From Monosporascus cannonballus (taxonomy: Eukaryota > Ascomycota > Sordariomycetes > Xylariales), in the NCBI GenBank assembly GCA_004154925.1, contig QJNS01000026.1:124001-188000 (forward strand): a stretch of 64,000 bases of DNA, written 5' to 3'. Shown here one piece after another: positions 1 to 9,955 of this stretch (positions are counted from its first letter, which is position 1; each line of letters begins with the position of its first letter). The notes beneath the pieces are model-generated. The model was not told the origin of the DNA and did no database searches. It was given only the letters and a program-made list of their open reading frames with translations. The position numbers and the translations under genes were made by a program.

Positions 1-105
1 GGTTTCAAAACGCCAAGCGCCTTAAGCCTTTTAAGTTGGCAAAAAAGCTTAAAAGGCTTAAGGGACTTAAGGGTTTAAGCCGCTTAAATACTTTAAGCCA
101 AAATA
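1..105. repeat. Cluster of TTAAG inverted repeats
   Basis: About nine CTTAAG, TTTAAG or CTTAAA units lie in 100 bases and can pair as short hairpins (for example GCCTTTTAAG with CTTAAAAGGC). The cluster sits in the U3 position of the adjoining LTR. A weaker version (CCTTAAATACTTTAAGG) occurs at 60494-60510 near the Copia-2 3' end. Confidence 0.6.
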
Positions 106-298
106 AGGATATATACGTTCGTTATTTCCATAATTTAGATAGCTTTAGCTTATAATAAAATATCGTTACCCAAAACGCCCTTGGTATTACGAAACGTAAT
201 ACGTTATTATATTCATTACTTAGAATCCCACGATACTCCTGCCAATATAAACCCGTCGACTTAGGTTTAATAGTTGGTTAAACCGCCAAGCCGTCACA
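1..298 (+). repeat. Gypsy-1 LTR, start not resolved
   Basis: The stretch from about 106 to 298 matches the downstream half of ten other Gypsy-1 LTR copies in this window (for example 36230-36420 and 60720-60907) and ends in GCCGTCACA, the usual LTR end. It is oriented for a plus-strand element. The upstream part (1-105) is a dense cluster of TTAAG-centred inverted repeats not seen in the other copies. It abuts the broken internal region of copy A at 299, so it probably truncated that copy. Whether it is a solo LTR cannot be decided because its start is not defined. Confidence 0.75.
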
Positions 299-3200
299 AA
301 TATATCTTAAAATAATAATATATCCCAGATATTGTATTTCTTATACGTAAAATTAACCTTTTTTTACGTTAATAAATAGCCTTACGTATTATAAAGTTTG
401 AAGACACTTTATAAACATATTTTGCATATATTTCTGCCGTTTTAAAGAAAATAAGAATGTCGTCGAGGTAGCAAACAACAAAAATATCGCGATATTTTCG
501 TAATACATAATTAATTATCCGTCAGAAAATTATTAGTACGTTTGTAAATCTTATTGGTGTAACCATATACTTAAATAGTCTGTATTTTGTCCTAAAGACT
601 ATTGTTTATTTGTATTCCTATTTGATCTTAATAAAGTTATATTTATCTTTAAAATCAAATATTATAAATTATGTGGTTCCGTAAAATCGGTTTTTTATTT
701 CCGCAATTAGGGGTAATAATATTTAATTTTTAACAGTAATATCGATTAGTTATCGATAATCTAGTATAAATCGTAATTTTTCGTTTTTTTAAGTATGAAA
801 AATATTAAGTGTTTTGTTGATAATTTCGAAAATTAAATTTAACATTTTTATAACAAAGTTTTCAAATATTTTGTAAAAACGCGTAATTCGTTTCCGTTAA
901 AGTTATAAATAGGGTAAAATTCCGTCGAGAATCTTTTCTTAAGGATTATCTTATAATTTTATGCGTTATATTTTAGCAATTTCGTATTAAGCTTTTTTTT
1001 TTGGATAACTTGGTCGTATTTGTAATATTTCAGTAATATGTTAAATAGACTTTCTAATTTTTAGTGTTGCTGTTTTATATAGTTATTTAGTTACTTTAAT
1101 TTCGTTTTAATAATAATAACGGTATATGGAACTTTGTTTGGATTCCCAATTTTTTTATTTTGTCTCTTTAGGTAATAACGTTTTTATCCTGTATATCTGT
1201 ATTCGTCGTCATTTTCGGTCGGATACTATGATCTTAATTTTTTTATCTGTTCATAAGGTATAAGTCGAACTTTGTCTGGTTAATCCCTTTATGAATTAAG
1301 CCTTACCGGTGCATCCATGGCCTTTTTAAAATTCTATCGTAATTCTCGAAGAAAATAATATCGAAATTTATAATTTGGTATCGCTCTTAATTAAAATCTC
1401 TAGGTAATTAATTTTGCGTATAATTTTCTTGTTATCGTAAGCGAATTTCTGACTTTCGATATTCGTCGTTATATAAAGTTTTAACTTATATTTTTATAAT
1501 TATATAAGCATATTAACCATATTTGATATAATATAATTTCCGCTTAGCATTTCGCAGTTTATTATTGCGGTATATTAGTACCTTTTGATTCGTATGTCTA
1601 AAATAATAAGGTTATGAACGGCTTTTATCGTCGCGTTTAAAACCCTTTTTGGGAGTTTTTCCTAACTTTTCTCAGTTCCGTTATCCTGCGGCCTTTTTAT
1701 AGGTAACCTTTTTTTTAATTCTTATTCGAGTTTGTCGAATTTTATCTATGCTTCCATATATAGCGCAATACGCTGCTATATTTGTCATTATTGCTCGCGT
1801 ATTACTTTTTCGAACTATATTAATTATTTTTAATTTCGTTTTAATTCCTTTCCTTATGAGGTAAATTGTTTTTTTATGGTTTCGATTAGATCTTATTATG
1901 CGTTATGCTAATTAGCGTTTTGAGGCTCGTTTAAAAATTAACGTATTTTTTAATAACCTTTTTCTCTTTAAAATTTATAATAAATATTAACTGAAAATAA
2001 AAATTTATAATAACTGTTTAGCAATATTCTTTTATTATATATTGAATTAACTTTTTTTCCGTTTAATGGTTATATTATTAGTAATAATAAAAGTGGTCTT
2101 CCTGCGCATATTTTTTTTCGAGCTAGCTTTTTATTTCGGCCAGTTATTACATATCTTCTGGGGTTATAAATCGACAATATCCATATTATTATTTATCGTT
2201 TTTATTGTTCCCGGTTCTATTCGAAAAATCGATTCCTTTATAATATATGCGGGTAATCCGTTTCTAAATATATTGTTTCCATTTTTCGTAACCGGAATAT
2301 TTTCATCGTCTACGATATATGGCATATATTTTGTTATATCGATTAAGCGTTCCGGGATAAACTTCTTTTATTTAGTCCTAGTATTCGCGTAATCATTTTT
2401 ATAATATTTCTTATTATATTTGCAAAACCTGTTATATTAGCTTTTTAGTTTCGCGCATTTTTCATTGGATTTTTTGCTATTGGGGGCCTAATACGTATTT
2501 AGGCCGAATTATGTTAATAGGTTTGCTTTCGTTTTTCTAATTTTCTTTGGATCATTTTTCAGATACTGGTTTCCAGTTATTTTAACAGGGTCTTTTAGGT
2601 GCCTTGCATTATGCTACCTCATATCCCATTTTATTACAATTAAAATATTTGGTTTGGCTTTATAAGTTCTGGCTCCGTGCCGTAAAAAGTGTTATCGTGT
2701 TAAGAAACACTGGTATTAGCCGTATATCGGGGTTTATTATTATTTGTTTTTGGTGCCTTTAATACGTTAGACGTATTGTCGATCGTCTATCTTCACTACC
2801 ATAACGATATAATCCGATAAATAATTAGACCGATTAATCTTAAAAAACTTTTTTTATATTTCATTTTTCAGGTTATCGAAAAACTTAGCTATTAATACTT
2901 TTTGTCCTTAATTTAATTTAAATATTAATTAAACGAACGTACTGCCGTAACTAGATACCGAGTCTTTTCATCGTAACTACTGGATTTATATTTCGGTTTT
3001 TATTTTTTCGTTTATTATTTCGTAATTTTTTGTCAACATTTATTTAAATGATTCATAATCGTTATATATTCGTATTACTTCCGGGTTTCGTTTTTCAATT
3101 AATAAAATAACGTATTCCTTTATAACGGCCGCAAATTAAATACTATATTTCCGATAAATCTTCCAATTACAAACTTAATTCGTATAGTAACTGCAATTAG

Positions 3201-3651
3201 TTAAATAAGACAATACCCGAAATATATTTACTATTAAATTAACAACAATTACAGTTTAATTAAAGTTTTATCGAAAAGTCTTGACTTAGGGGGTTTAAAA
3301 ACCTTTCCTTGTTTTTTGATGAAATTTAGCTAAATAACTTAGTTTATTCGAAAAGGGTTTTCCGGTTTCGGGAGTTTTCTTTTTTTTAAGCTCTTTATTA
3401 GAGGCTTAAAAGGATATCGTAAGGTTATTATTATCTTTTTTAAGTTGAATAATACGTTCGTTTATGGTATCTAGGAGCCGAAAAACCTTTTTACGAAAAA
3501 GGCGAAATTATTTTCTTCTCTTTAGATTTTATTCCGGTATCCAGGTTATTAGGGCCCTAGTAAGCGGGCTATTCGGGTTATTTGCTAATAGTTATAATGT
3601 CGGCGATATTGCTCAAAGTTTAACGGTATTATTAAACAAAAATTTATAACC
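299..3651 (-). pseudogene. Gypsy-1 copy A: gag and partial RT, RIP-degraded
   Basis: This is the internal region of a Ty3/Gypsy retrotransposon read on the minus strand, from gag (near 3600) to reverse transcriptase. The RT active-site motif is intact: the reverse complement of 459-476 reads V-C-Y-L-D-D. The gag zinc knuckle (CCHC) at 2606-2647 is recognisable but broken, with the first Cys and the His both changed to Tyr and a Gln codon changed to a stop. Segment 2210-2400 is nearly the same as the gag-pol linker of copies B, C and D. RNase H, integrase and chromodomain are missing because the copy stops at 299, next to a plus-oriented LTR. Stops are spread throughout, so no product is expected. 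Identity as Gypsy is firm; exact domain limits are not. Confidence 0.85.
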
Positions 3652-3954
3652 TATAACAGTTAAATAATTTAACTAATTATTAAAGCTTAATGGTATACAT
3701 GTATATTAAATGAAATAACGTAGCGAAATAAAATAATAAATATAATAAACGTATATATTTTAATTTAGCTTCCTAACTTATTATTAGTAAGTTGGTAATC
3801 CAGCTTACTAGCTTACTACCAGTAAGTTGGTAATCCGGTTTACTGGCTTGCTATCAATAAGTTGGTGATCCGTTACGTGACCTGCCCTACCGCGCACTCG
3901 TGGTTGGGTCGTGGCAGACCGTTTCTGGAGACCGTAGCCCGTTAGGCCATGACA
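3652..3954 (-). repeat. 5' LTR of Gypsy-1 copy A, internally shortened
   Basis: Read on the minus strand it runs from TGTCATGGCC (rather TGTCATGGCCTAACG, at 3954) to the degenerate end TTATA at 3652, followed by the same primer-binding region seen behind the LTRs of B, D and F. The middle lacks most of the conserved R-U5 stretch and carries unrelated AT-rich DNA at about 3690-3770. The U3 part holds two direct copies of a GTAAGTTGGTAATCC-type unit. It directly abuts truncated Copia-1 at 3955. Confidence 0.75.
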
Positions 3955-4313
3955 TTGATTTATAGCTTTTAAATAAAAGCCTTTTAGCAACTTGATATAT
4001 ATCTGTTTATCTATATCAAAATCAACGTAAGCGTTTTGTACGTCAAATTGTACAATATGCCATCCTTTATTAACAGCTATTATTAATAATAAATGCCATG
4101 TTTCTGGTCTAGCTGTTTTTAAAAAGGTTTCTAAGTAATCTATATCTAGTTGTTGATTAAAGCCTTGTACGATAAATCTGGCTTTAAATCTTTTATCTTT
4201 TTGTTTATGAATTACCCAGCTGGATTTAATGGAATTTATAGCCGTTATATATTTGGATTTAAATAACCAACGGGTCCCTATAGTCTTTTTACCTCGGGGT
4301 AAATCGGTTATAA
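3955..4313 (-). pseudogene. Copia-1 reverse transcriptase N-terminal fragment (RVT_2)
   Basis: Minus-strand translation gives LPRGKKTIGTRWLFK, then KARFIVQGFNQQ, then HIVQFDVQNAYVDFDID. These are successive conserved blocks of Copia RT (RVT_2 family), including the Asp of the first catalytic aspartate region (QFDVQNA). Only about 120 residues remain. The frame is cut at 3955 by the LTR of Gypsy-1 copy A, before the YVDD motif, so this RT cannot be active. If the Fot1-like element is removed together with one TA, the frame joins QNTY on the 6250 side without a shift. Confidence 0.88.
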
Positions 4314-4315
4314 TA

Positions 4316-6248
4316 AGATGACCCCCCTATTCGCGCTCCACCTCATCAACGCGCCACCCCATAACAGCGTTACGCGTTAATCCACTTACTGATTTCTCTT
4401 CTTATAAAAGGCCTGTAAACAACGTTTTTAAAAATCAAAAGAATTATTTTCTTATTTGTTAAAATCTGCGCTTTCGAACAATATGCAGCTTATAGCTGAA
4501 TTCCGTACAGCGTAAGCGATTGACAAAGTAATACGTAAAAGGTTCTTACGTTTAGCCTCTAATAGTTACCAGGTTAACAAAAAATATATTTTTACGCCAT
4601 ATCCAAATTATACGGACGAAAAAAAAGTTCGATAAAAATCGCCAGAAATTATTACGTATCTAACAGAAAACTTCAGATCTTTAAGTTATCGTACAGGGCT
4701 AATTAAATTATACGCCATTTTATTCGCGATTCCGTTTATACGCAGAGCGCTTCTTAATTAATAACGGCAACTTTAAACGTTTAAGAAAAGATTAAATAAC
4801 TTAATTTCTGCGTTATTATTCGAAAATTAAAACTTTTAAAGGCAAAACGATCGATTATAAACATTTAAATAATGTTTTCCCGGCTTCTACGTACGTCCTA
4901 TTCGAACGTTTCGTTTTACCGGAAATTAAGGTTATTAAATAAAAAAACCTATATAATCCAGACGAAATTAGAATAATAAAAAACATAATTAAAAATTTTA
5001 TCGTCCTCGGAAAAGCTTTTAAAAAAAGTATTTTCTTCAAGGATATGTTTAAAAGGGAATAAATTACCATAATTGCGTATATTAATACTGACGGGCGCTT
5101 ATTTTTACTTTTCGTAATTCTTAACGACGTTAACGTATAATAATAATAATTTCTTAATTCAGATAATAAAATATAGAAAAGTTAATATTTTATTACGTTT
5201 AAAAACAGCTAAACGAATACCAAAATCGGCTTAAAATAATTTCGCGAAATCTTTATTTCTTATACCAAGCCTTAAAACCTAAATAAATAAAGGTTATTAG
5301 TAATCGACGGCCATAATAATTATATTACCGAAAAGTTTATTTAAATATATTTTTAAAATAAGATATATATTATTTTCTTACTTACTTACGCTTTTTATAT
5401 TTTTTAACCTTTTAATATAAATATATTTGCCACCTTGAAACGGAAATACCGTTATTTGTTCCGGGAACGTTATCACGGGTGAATTTTTAAGGTTATAAAC
5501 AAAACCGATTTCGTTTAGGCATTTACAAAAACGTTAAACAAGGTTATAATAACTTGAAAATATATTATAAAAGATTAAAAAATAACAAATTTATATTTTA
5601 TTAATAAAAAATGGTATTAAATAATAAGTACGTTAAGAAAAAAAAGGCGATAATAAATATACCCGTTTTAAAATCGATTTATACCATAAAACGCCTTAAC
5701 TTCTTTGACTAAATCATTACTTTAGATATTAAAACGCCCAAATTATCTAAAAAATTAATCTGGCTCGAAAAGTCTCTAATAGGAATTGATTTAATATACG
5801 GGAATCCTACCGTACGCCTTTTGTTTCTCAAAATCGCTAAGACCCTTAACGATAAAGCCGCCAAAGTTTCAGCCGCCGAGATTTATAACAATTAATTAAC
5901 TGCAGCCCTTAAAAATCGAAGCCCAAAAAACGTAGAAAAATATAGCCTAAGCCAAATAAGGACTTCGTAAAGATAATCTCCGTCAAAAAGGTGAAAATAA
6001 GGCTGAAGGCCCCTGCGAAAGGACGCTTTACCATTATTCGGAAAAATCAAAAGTAAAACGAACCTTCCAAATGCAAAAAACATAACGAGGTGGAACTGGA
6101 CTATATTATTATACGCTTTATTCAATATGGAATCAATTAATTAAGTGGTTATTAAGATATTATTATTTGTTTGAAGAGGCTATTATGGCGATAGCTTCAA
6201 AATTGGGTGCAGCGTTGATGGGGTGGAGCGCGGATGGGGGGGTCATCT
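4316..6248 (+). mobile_element. Fot1/pogo-like DNA transposon
   Basis: A 1,933-bp element bounded by terminal inverted repeats of about 44 bp (4316-4359 and 6205-6248, starting AGATGACCCCCC on each strand) and by a duplicated TA (4314-4315 and 6249-6250). TA duplication and a size near 1.9 kb are typical of the Fot1/pogo branch of Tc1-mariner. The interior carries a degenerate transposase on the plus strand. The inverted repeats are much richer in G/C than the interior and have drifted from each other at only a few positions. It lies inside Copia-1 and is therefore the younger of the two. Confidence 0.9.
4480..5560 (+). pseudogene. Fot1/pogo-like transposase, broken
   Basis: The DDE_1 transposase is recognisable in pieces. 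TIIAYINTDGRLFLLFVIL lies near 5067-5123, and LLVIDGHNNYIT near 5290-5325 holds the second catalytic Asp (GAC at 5306-5308). Next come the NKIYIIFLLTYAS block and the F-x-PFNI block, where the third catalytic Asp of the DDxD triad has become Asn. Stops and shifts occur throughout and most are explained by C-to-T change. The protein would have cut and pasted the element into TA sites. It is not functional here. Confidence 0.82.
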
Positions 6249-6249
6249 T

Positions 6250-7545
6250 ATACGTATTTTGACGTTCTAGTTCTTTAATTTCAGCTTGTCAGGCTGCTAG
6301 CCAAGAATTTTTATTAACACTTAACATAGCTTGTTTTAACGTGTTAGGTTCTGTTGTTAAAGTTGTTAATACGAAATCAGCTTTGTCCTTTTTATTAAAG
6401 CCTGATAACTAATTTGTTAACAACGTATCTTCAACTGTATATAGCAGGTTATCTGTATTTACATATATACAGTCTTCAATTAGCTCATTATTGTTATTGT
6501 TTATTCGTTGCCTTTTATTTCTACTGTTATTATCAGTAGATGTATTGCTATTGGGTCTTTTATTAGCCCTTAAAAACGACTCTATAGCCGTTATAGGGGT
6601 TTATATATTAGCTGGTTTATTAACCCTATTTCTAGCTGCTATAGCTGCTCTAGTGTTATATCTCCTTTCTAGATTTTCAACACTTCTATGATTAAAAGTA
6701 TCGGTTGAATCAGTTGTTGTGTTGTTATTTACAGCTGAAATCTGTTGATCGGCAGATGATATCGACTGATTTTGACTGAATGCTCCCCTATTTTGGTTAT
6801 AGGGGTGGTTTGGGTTATATTAGAGCTTTGGGAGATAGCTTTCTTCAGCTATATCATCAGTGTCTGAAGCTTCAAAAGCTTCCACAACTTCTGTAGCTTC
6901 TTTAAAGCTGTAGTCGTTATCAGAAAAACCGACGTTATTAAGGGATTTTTTAGCCCCTTTATCGGCTATATCAGTTATAAAGCGATTTTCGAATTTATGG
7001 ACGTCTCGGAACTATATAGGTCTTTTGTTATTTAAATCCCAGATTTTATAATAATTATTTTGGACACCATAACCTATAATAACCCCTATATTCGTACGGG
7101 ATTCCAGTTTATATATATACTTATTAGTGTTACAATTAACTATACATCCCCACGTACATATATGATCTATATACGGCTCGTAACCGTAATATACTTCAAA
7201 AGGTATTTTATATTCCTGGAATTAATGCGGTGTACGCTTATATATATATACCGCGGCTAATAAAGCTTCACCTCATAAGTATTAAGGTAATCCAGACTTT
7301 ATAAGGAACACTCTAACTTTATTTAATAAAACAACGTTTATTCGTTCGATTAAACCATTCGGTTTTTTAGTATATACGGGAGTTATATTATACAATATAC
7401 CGTATTTATTAAGGCATACTTCAAAACGGTTATTTATATATTCAGTCTTTTTATCACTAAAACATTCTCTAACTTTATAGCCCGTCTGGCTTTCAGCTTG
7501 GAGTTTGAAGCTGTTAAAGGCTTCTAAAACTTCTGATTTAGATTT
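6250..7545 (-). pseudogene. Copia-1 integrase core, linker and pre-RT segment
   Basis: The minus-strand frame continues from 7546 with only a handful of TAA/TAG/TGA interruptions, at places where Gln or Trp is expected. Visible motifs are SDKKTEYIN (second catalytic Asp region) and KKPNGLIER, the NGxxER motif holding the catalytic Glu, both near 7350-7440. A Ser/Asn/Asp-rich linker follows at about 6430-6900. The segment ends with ELERQNTY at about 6258, the conserved lead-in to Copia RT. A Fot1-like element then interrupts it at the TA dinucleotide at 6249-6250. Confidence 0.8.
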
Positions 7546-8022
7546 TTATAGCTTAACTTCAAGGTATCTGCTTGATTTATCAAGGAAAGTTATATAATAT
7601 TTATACCTATTATAGGTATTAGGCAGTGGACCGCCTATATCGCTATGAATTCTTTCGTTTATAGCATATTCCTTATTATTTAAAAATACCTTATTTATAT
7701 TTCGATCAGCTTTAGTTTGAAGATATATTTCGTACCTCCAGTTGTTAAAGTATATAAGGTCCTGTTTGGGTACCTTTATGTTATTTTTAACTAGCAATTT
7801 AGCTAAAGGTTTTAAAAATATATGGCCTAATCTGTTATGCCAGGTTATTAACCGGTTATTTTCCATAGCCTTATCACTTAAAGCTAATATAGTGCCTTGA
7901 TTTTCTTTATTATATTTAGCTTGGAATGGTATATAATATAATCCATTCTTTTGATATCCTTTGGTTATTAGCTGACGCGTCGCTTTATCAAAAAGCTTTA
8001 TTCTTATATCTTCATCTATCAA
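7546..8022 (-). pseudogene. Copia-1 integrase N-terminal part (GAG-pre-integrase)
   Basis: A 158-residue open frame. Residues 79-90 contain WHNRLGH, the signature of the GAG-pre-integrase zinc-binding domain. The cysteines of this domain are partly replaced (FNNWRYEIY where CxxC is expected). Next comes HSDIGGPLP, which holds the first catalytic Asp of the integrase core, then YYITFLDKSSRYLEVKL, typical of the rve fold in Copia. The frame stops at 7546 and continues in the same frame beyond it, so the break is a single stop and not a domain boundary. The protein would insert the element's cDNA into nuclear DNA. Confidence 0.85.
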
Positions 8023-8175
8023 AGTATAAATGCCCTTTAACCGACTTATAGATAAAAGGTTAATCCTTAATTCGGGTATATAATGGACATCTTTAATAGT
8101 ATAATTTTGAGTTGAATTTATATATTTAAGTTTTAAATCGCCAACCCCTTTTACTTGAAACGTATTAGCGTCGCC

Positions 8176-8655
8176 CTATTTAACAGTCTTATTTATACGC
8201 TTTAGGTTTAAAAGAAGATTTTTATTAACTACTGTATAAAATATAGCACCGCTATCAGCTATAAGATGTATGATATTTTGACTATTTTCTCCTATTCTCT
8301 TTAATATAAAATAAATTAGTCGTTCGTTAGTTATATTTAGGGAGTTATATATAGGGTTATCAGGGTGACTTACGTTAAGTTCAAATTCTTCCATATCTAT
8401 ATTCAGACCCCCTTTAGGAGTTGGACAGGAAGTATAGGGTTCTTGGGTAGAAATAGCTAGGTTTTCGATGTCGTTTAAAGCTGTATTTAAACGCTTTTTC
8501 CTCGAATTAACAGCTTTTGAAGCCGTTTTTTTAGTTATATTAACTTGTTGGTCTTTATTATCGGTATCGATAAGTTGACCTATAAGGGCGATTTCGTTGG
8601 TTTTTTTTTCTTTTCGTTTTGGGGAAATGGGGGTTGATATATCCCCTTTCTTCAT
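8176..8655 (-). pseudogene. Copia-1 gag-protease segment
   Basis: A 159-residue open frame starting at an ATG at 8655. The first 60 residues are lysine-rich and low in complexity, resembling the linker after a gag zinc knuckle. Near the C terminus the sequence LIADSGAIFYTVV fits the Copia aspartic protease, whose catalytic motif is D-S-G (here Asp134-Ser-Gly). Upstream of the ATG the same frame contains TAA stops, so this Met is probably not the original start but only the first one after a RIP stop. In Copia elements this protease cuts the polyprotein inside the virus-like particle. The frame ends at a stop at 8176 and the polyprotein resumes at 8022. Confidence 0.75.
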
Positions 8656-8739
8656 TTCTGGCTTCCCTTTTTACCTCTTAGGGGCTGGTTTCTTTCCTAC
8701 TTTATTAATGGGATTTTTTCAGCCCGAAAGAGCCTTATT

Positions 8740-9092
8740 TGTAACGGCTAGGGGGTTTAACCAACTATTAAACCTTAGTCGTACGGGTTTATGTTAGCAG
8801 GAGTATCGTGGGAATCTGAGCAATAGATACAGTAATCGTGTTACGTCTTGTAATACCAAGGGTGCCTTGGGTAACGAATTGTTATTGCAAGCTGAAGTTA
8901 TCCAAACTATGGAAATAATGAGCGTATATATCTTATTCCTGTTAGCTGGATCACCACCAGTGGTTTAGTGATCCGGCTCACTGGCTCACCACCAGTGAGT
9001 TGGTGATCCATCACGTGACCTGCCCCACCGCGCACTTGTGGTTGGGTCATGGCAGACCGTTCTTGGAGACCGTGGCTCGTTGGGCCATGACA
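8740..9092 (-). repeat. Solo Gypsy-1 LTR
   Basis: A complete 353-bp LTR that reads TGTAACGGC on the plus strand and ends CCATGACA. It is flanked by TTATT (8735-8739) and TTACT (9093-9097), a 5-bp duplication with one C/T difference. It holds the GC-rich U3 type with repeated CACCAGTGAG and GTGATCC units, and lacks most RIP change, especially at 8940-9090. No internal retrotransposon sequence adjoins it, so it arose by recombination between two LTRs. Confidence 0.82.
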
Positions 9093-9228
9093 TTACTTAA
9101 GGTACCTTTGGTATTATAAGACGTAATACGATTACTGTATTTATTGCTCAGATTCCTACGATACTCCTGCTAACATAAACCCGTACGACTAAGGTTTAAT
9201 AGTTGGTTAAACCCCCTAGCTCGTCACA
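9093..9228 (+). repeat. Gypsy-1 LTR fragment (U5 half)
   Basis: Reads TTAAGGTACC to CGTCACA and matches the last about 130 bases of the other LTRs in plus orientation. Once the solo LTR at 8740-9092 is removed it joins directly to the broken end of Copia-1 at 8734. That junction is therefore an old rearrangement in which both partners are incomplete. Confidence 0.7.
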
Positions 9229-9787
9229 CGTTAAAATTCAGCCTAATTTTCGCCACGTTCGGGTTGCCCATATAAATTTCGGCCGATTTATAAAAAACAT
9301 TTATAGCAATTTATTAATTTTAATTCTTTTAAATTAATTATCATATTTACTAAACTATATTATTTTTATATTTTTATATACATTTTAACCCGGTAATATT
9401 GTAAAACAAGAATAATATATTAATACGTATTTTAACCTTTATTTTTAATTTCGGAATATGCGAAATAAAATTTTTTTAAGTTTTGCAATATCGCGAGAAA
9501 TGTTTCGAATAATAACAAAAAATTTTATTTAACGACAAAACGAACCTAAATCGTAATTGCGGTAAACGGGCGTAATAAGTTTTCTGCCGAAAAGGATTTT
9601 AATATGTTATTCTTTTTTATTTTATTTATTACGCTACATATTAACTATTTTTATTTGAAGTAAAAAATTCCGTTTATTACCCGAATATATATAACCCTAA
9701 TAAAAAAAAACCGGCCAAACACAACTATTTTAAGGTAATATCCGATATAAAAAACGGAACTTTTTAATAGCCCTTAATAAGAACCCC
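9229..9787 (+). mobile_element. Left part of a Tc1-like element
   Basis: AT-rich sequence that becomes continuous with the transposase C-terminal half at 15255 when the intervening Copia-2 and one GAAGC duplication are removed. The segment 9690-9720 gives a Gly-Arg-Pro-rich stretch compatible with the linker after the DNA-binding domain of Tc1 transposases, but frames are heavily broken. No inverted repeat end could be identified at the left, where an LTR fragment abuts. Confidence 0.5.
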
Positions 9788-9792
9788 GAAGC

Positions 9793-9955
9793 TGTTGGAT
9801 ATAAGGGACATCAGTTGTATATATATTGATAACTAGTTGCAGGTGCTCTAGAACGCGCATTGCACTTTAAGATAATCTAGTCCTGGAACATATATGTTCC
9901 GATCAAAGAGAATCTTCCGTATATGAAATATTAAAGCACCTCCTGTTAGTCGACA
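9793..9955 (-). repeat. Copia-2 copy 1, 3' LTR
   Basis: 163 bp, the same length as its partner at 15087-15249. It contains the near-perfect palindrome at 9884-9901 shared by all Copia-2 LTRs. It begins with TG and ends with CA when read on the minus strand. Confidence 0.9.

Larger units (their letters stand above)
3955..8734 (-). mobile_element. Copia-1 retrotransposon, truncated at both ends
   Basis: A Ty1/Copia polyprotein is read on the minus strand in the order protease, integrase, linker and start of RT. The order integrase before RT is diagnostic of Copia. It is interrupted by a Fot1-like transposon at 4316-6248. The 5' end (gag) is lost at 8734 and the RT is cut at 3955, before the YVDD palm motif, so RNase H and both native LTRs are missing. 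It carries far fewer stops than the other elements here, so it is a younger or less RIP-exposed copy. The same-orientation LTRs on either side belong to Gypsy-1 and not to this element. Confidence 0.88.

Noticed and set aside
2066..2392. 108-codon plus frame, hydrophobic
   Set aside because: It is the antisense of the Gypsy-1 gag-pol linker. The same shadow appears at 30859-31161 opposite the real frame in copy B.
7060..7260. Plus frames at 6491-6691, 7060-7260 and 8597-8797
   Set aside because: All lie opposite the Copia-1 polyprotein, whose motifs are on the minus strand.
3653..9092. Copia-1 as an element with its own matching LTRs at 3652-3954 and 8740-9092
   Set aside because: These are Gypsy-1 LTRs. 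One has its own 5-bp duplication and the other continues into Gypsy-1 gag. No polypurine tract or primer site adjoins Copia-1.
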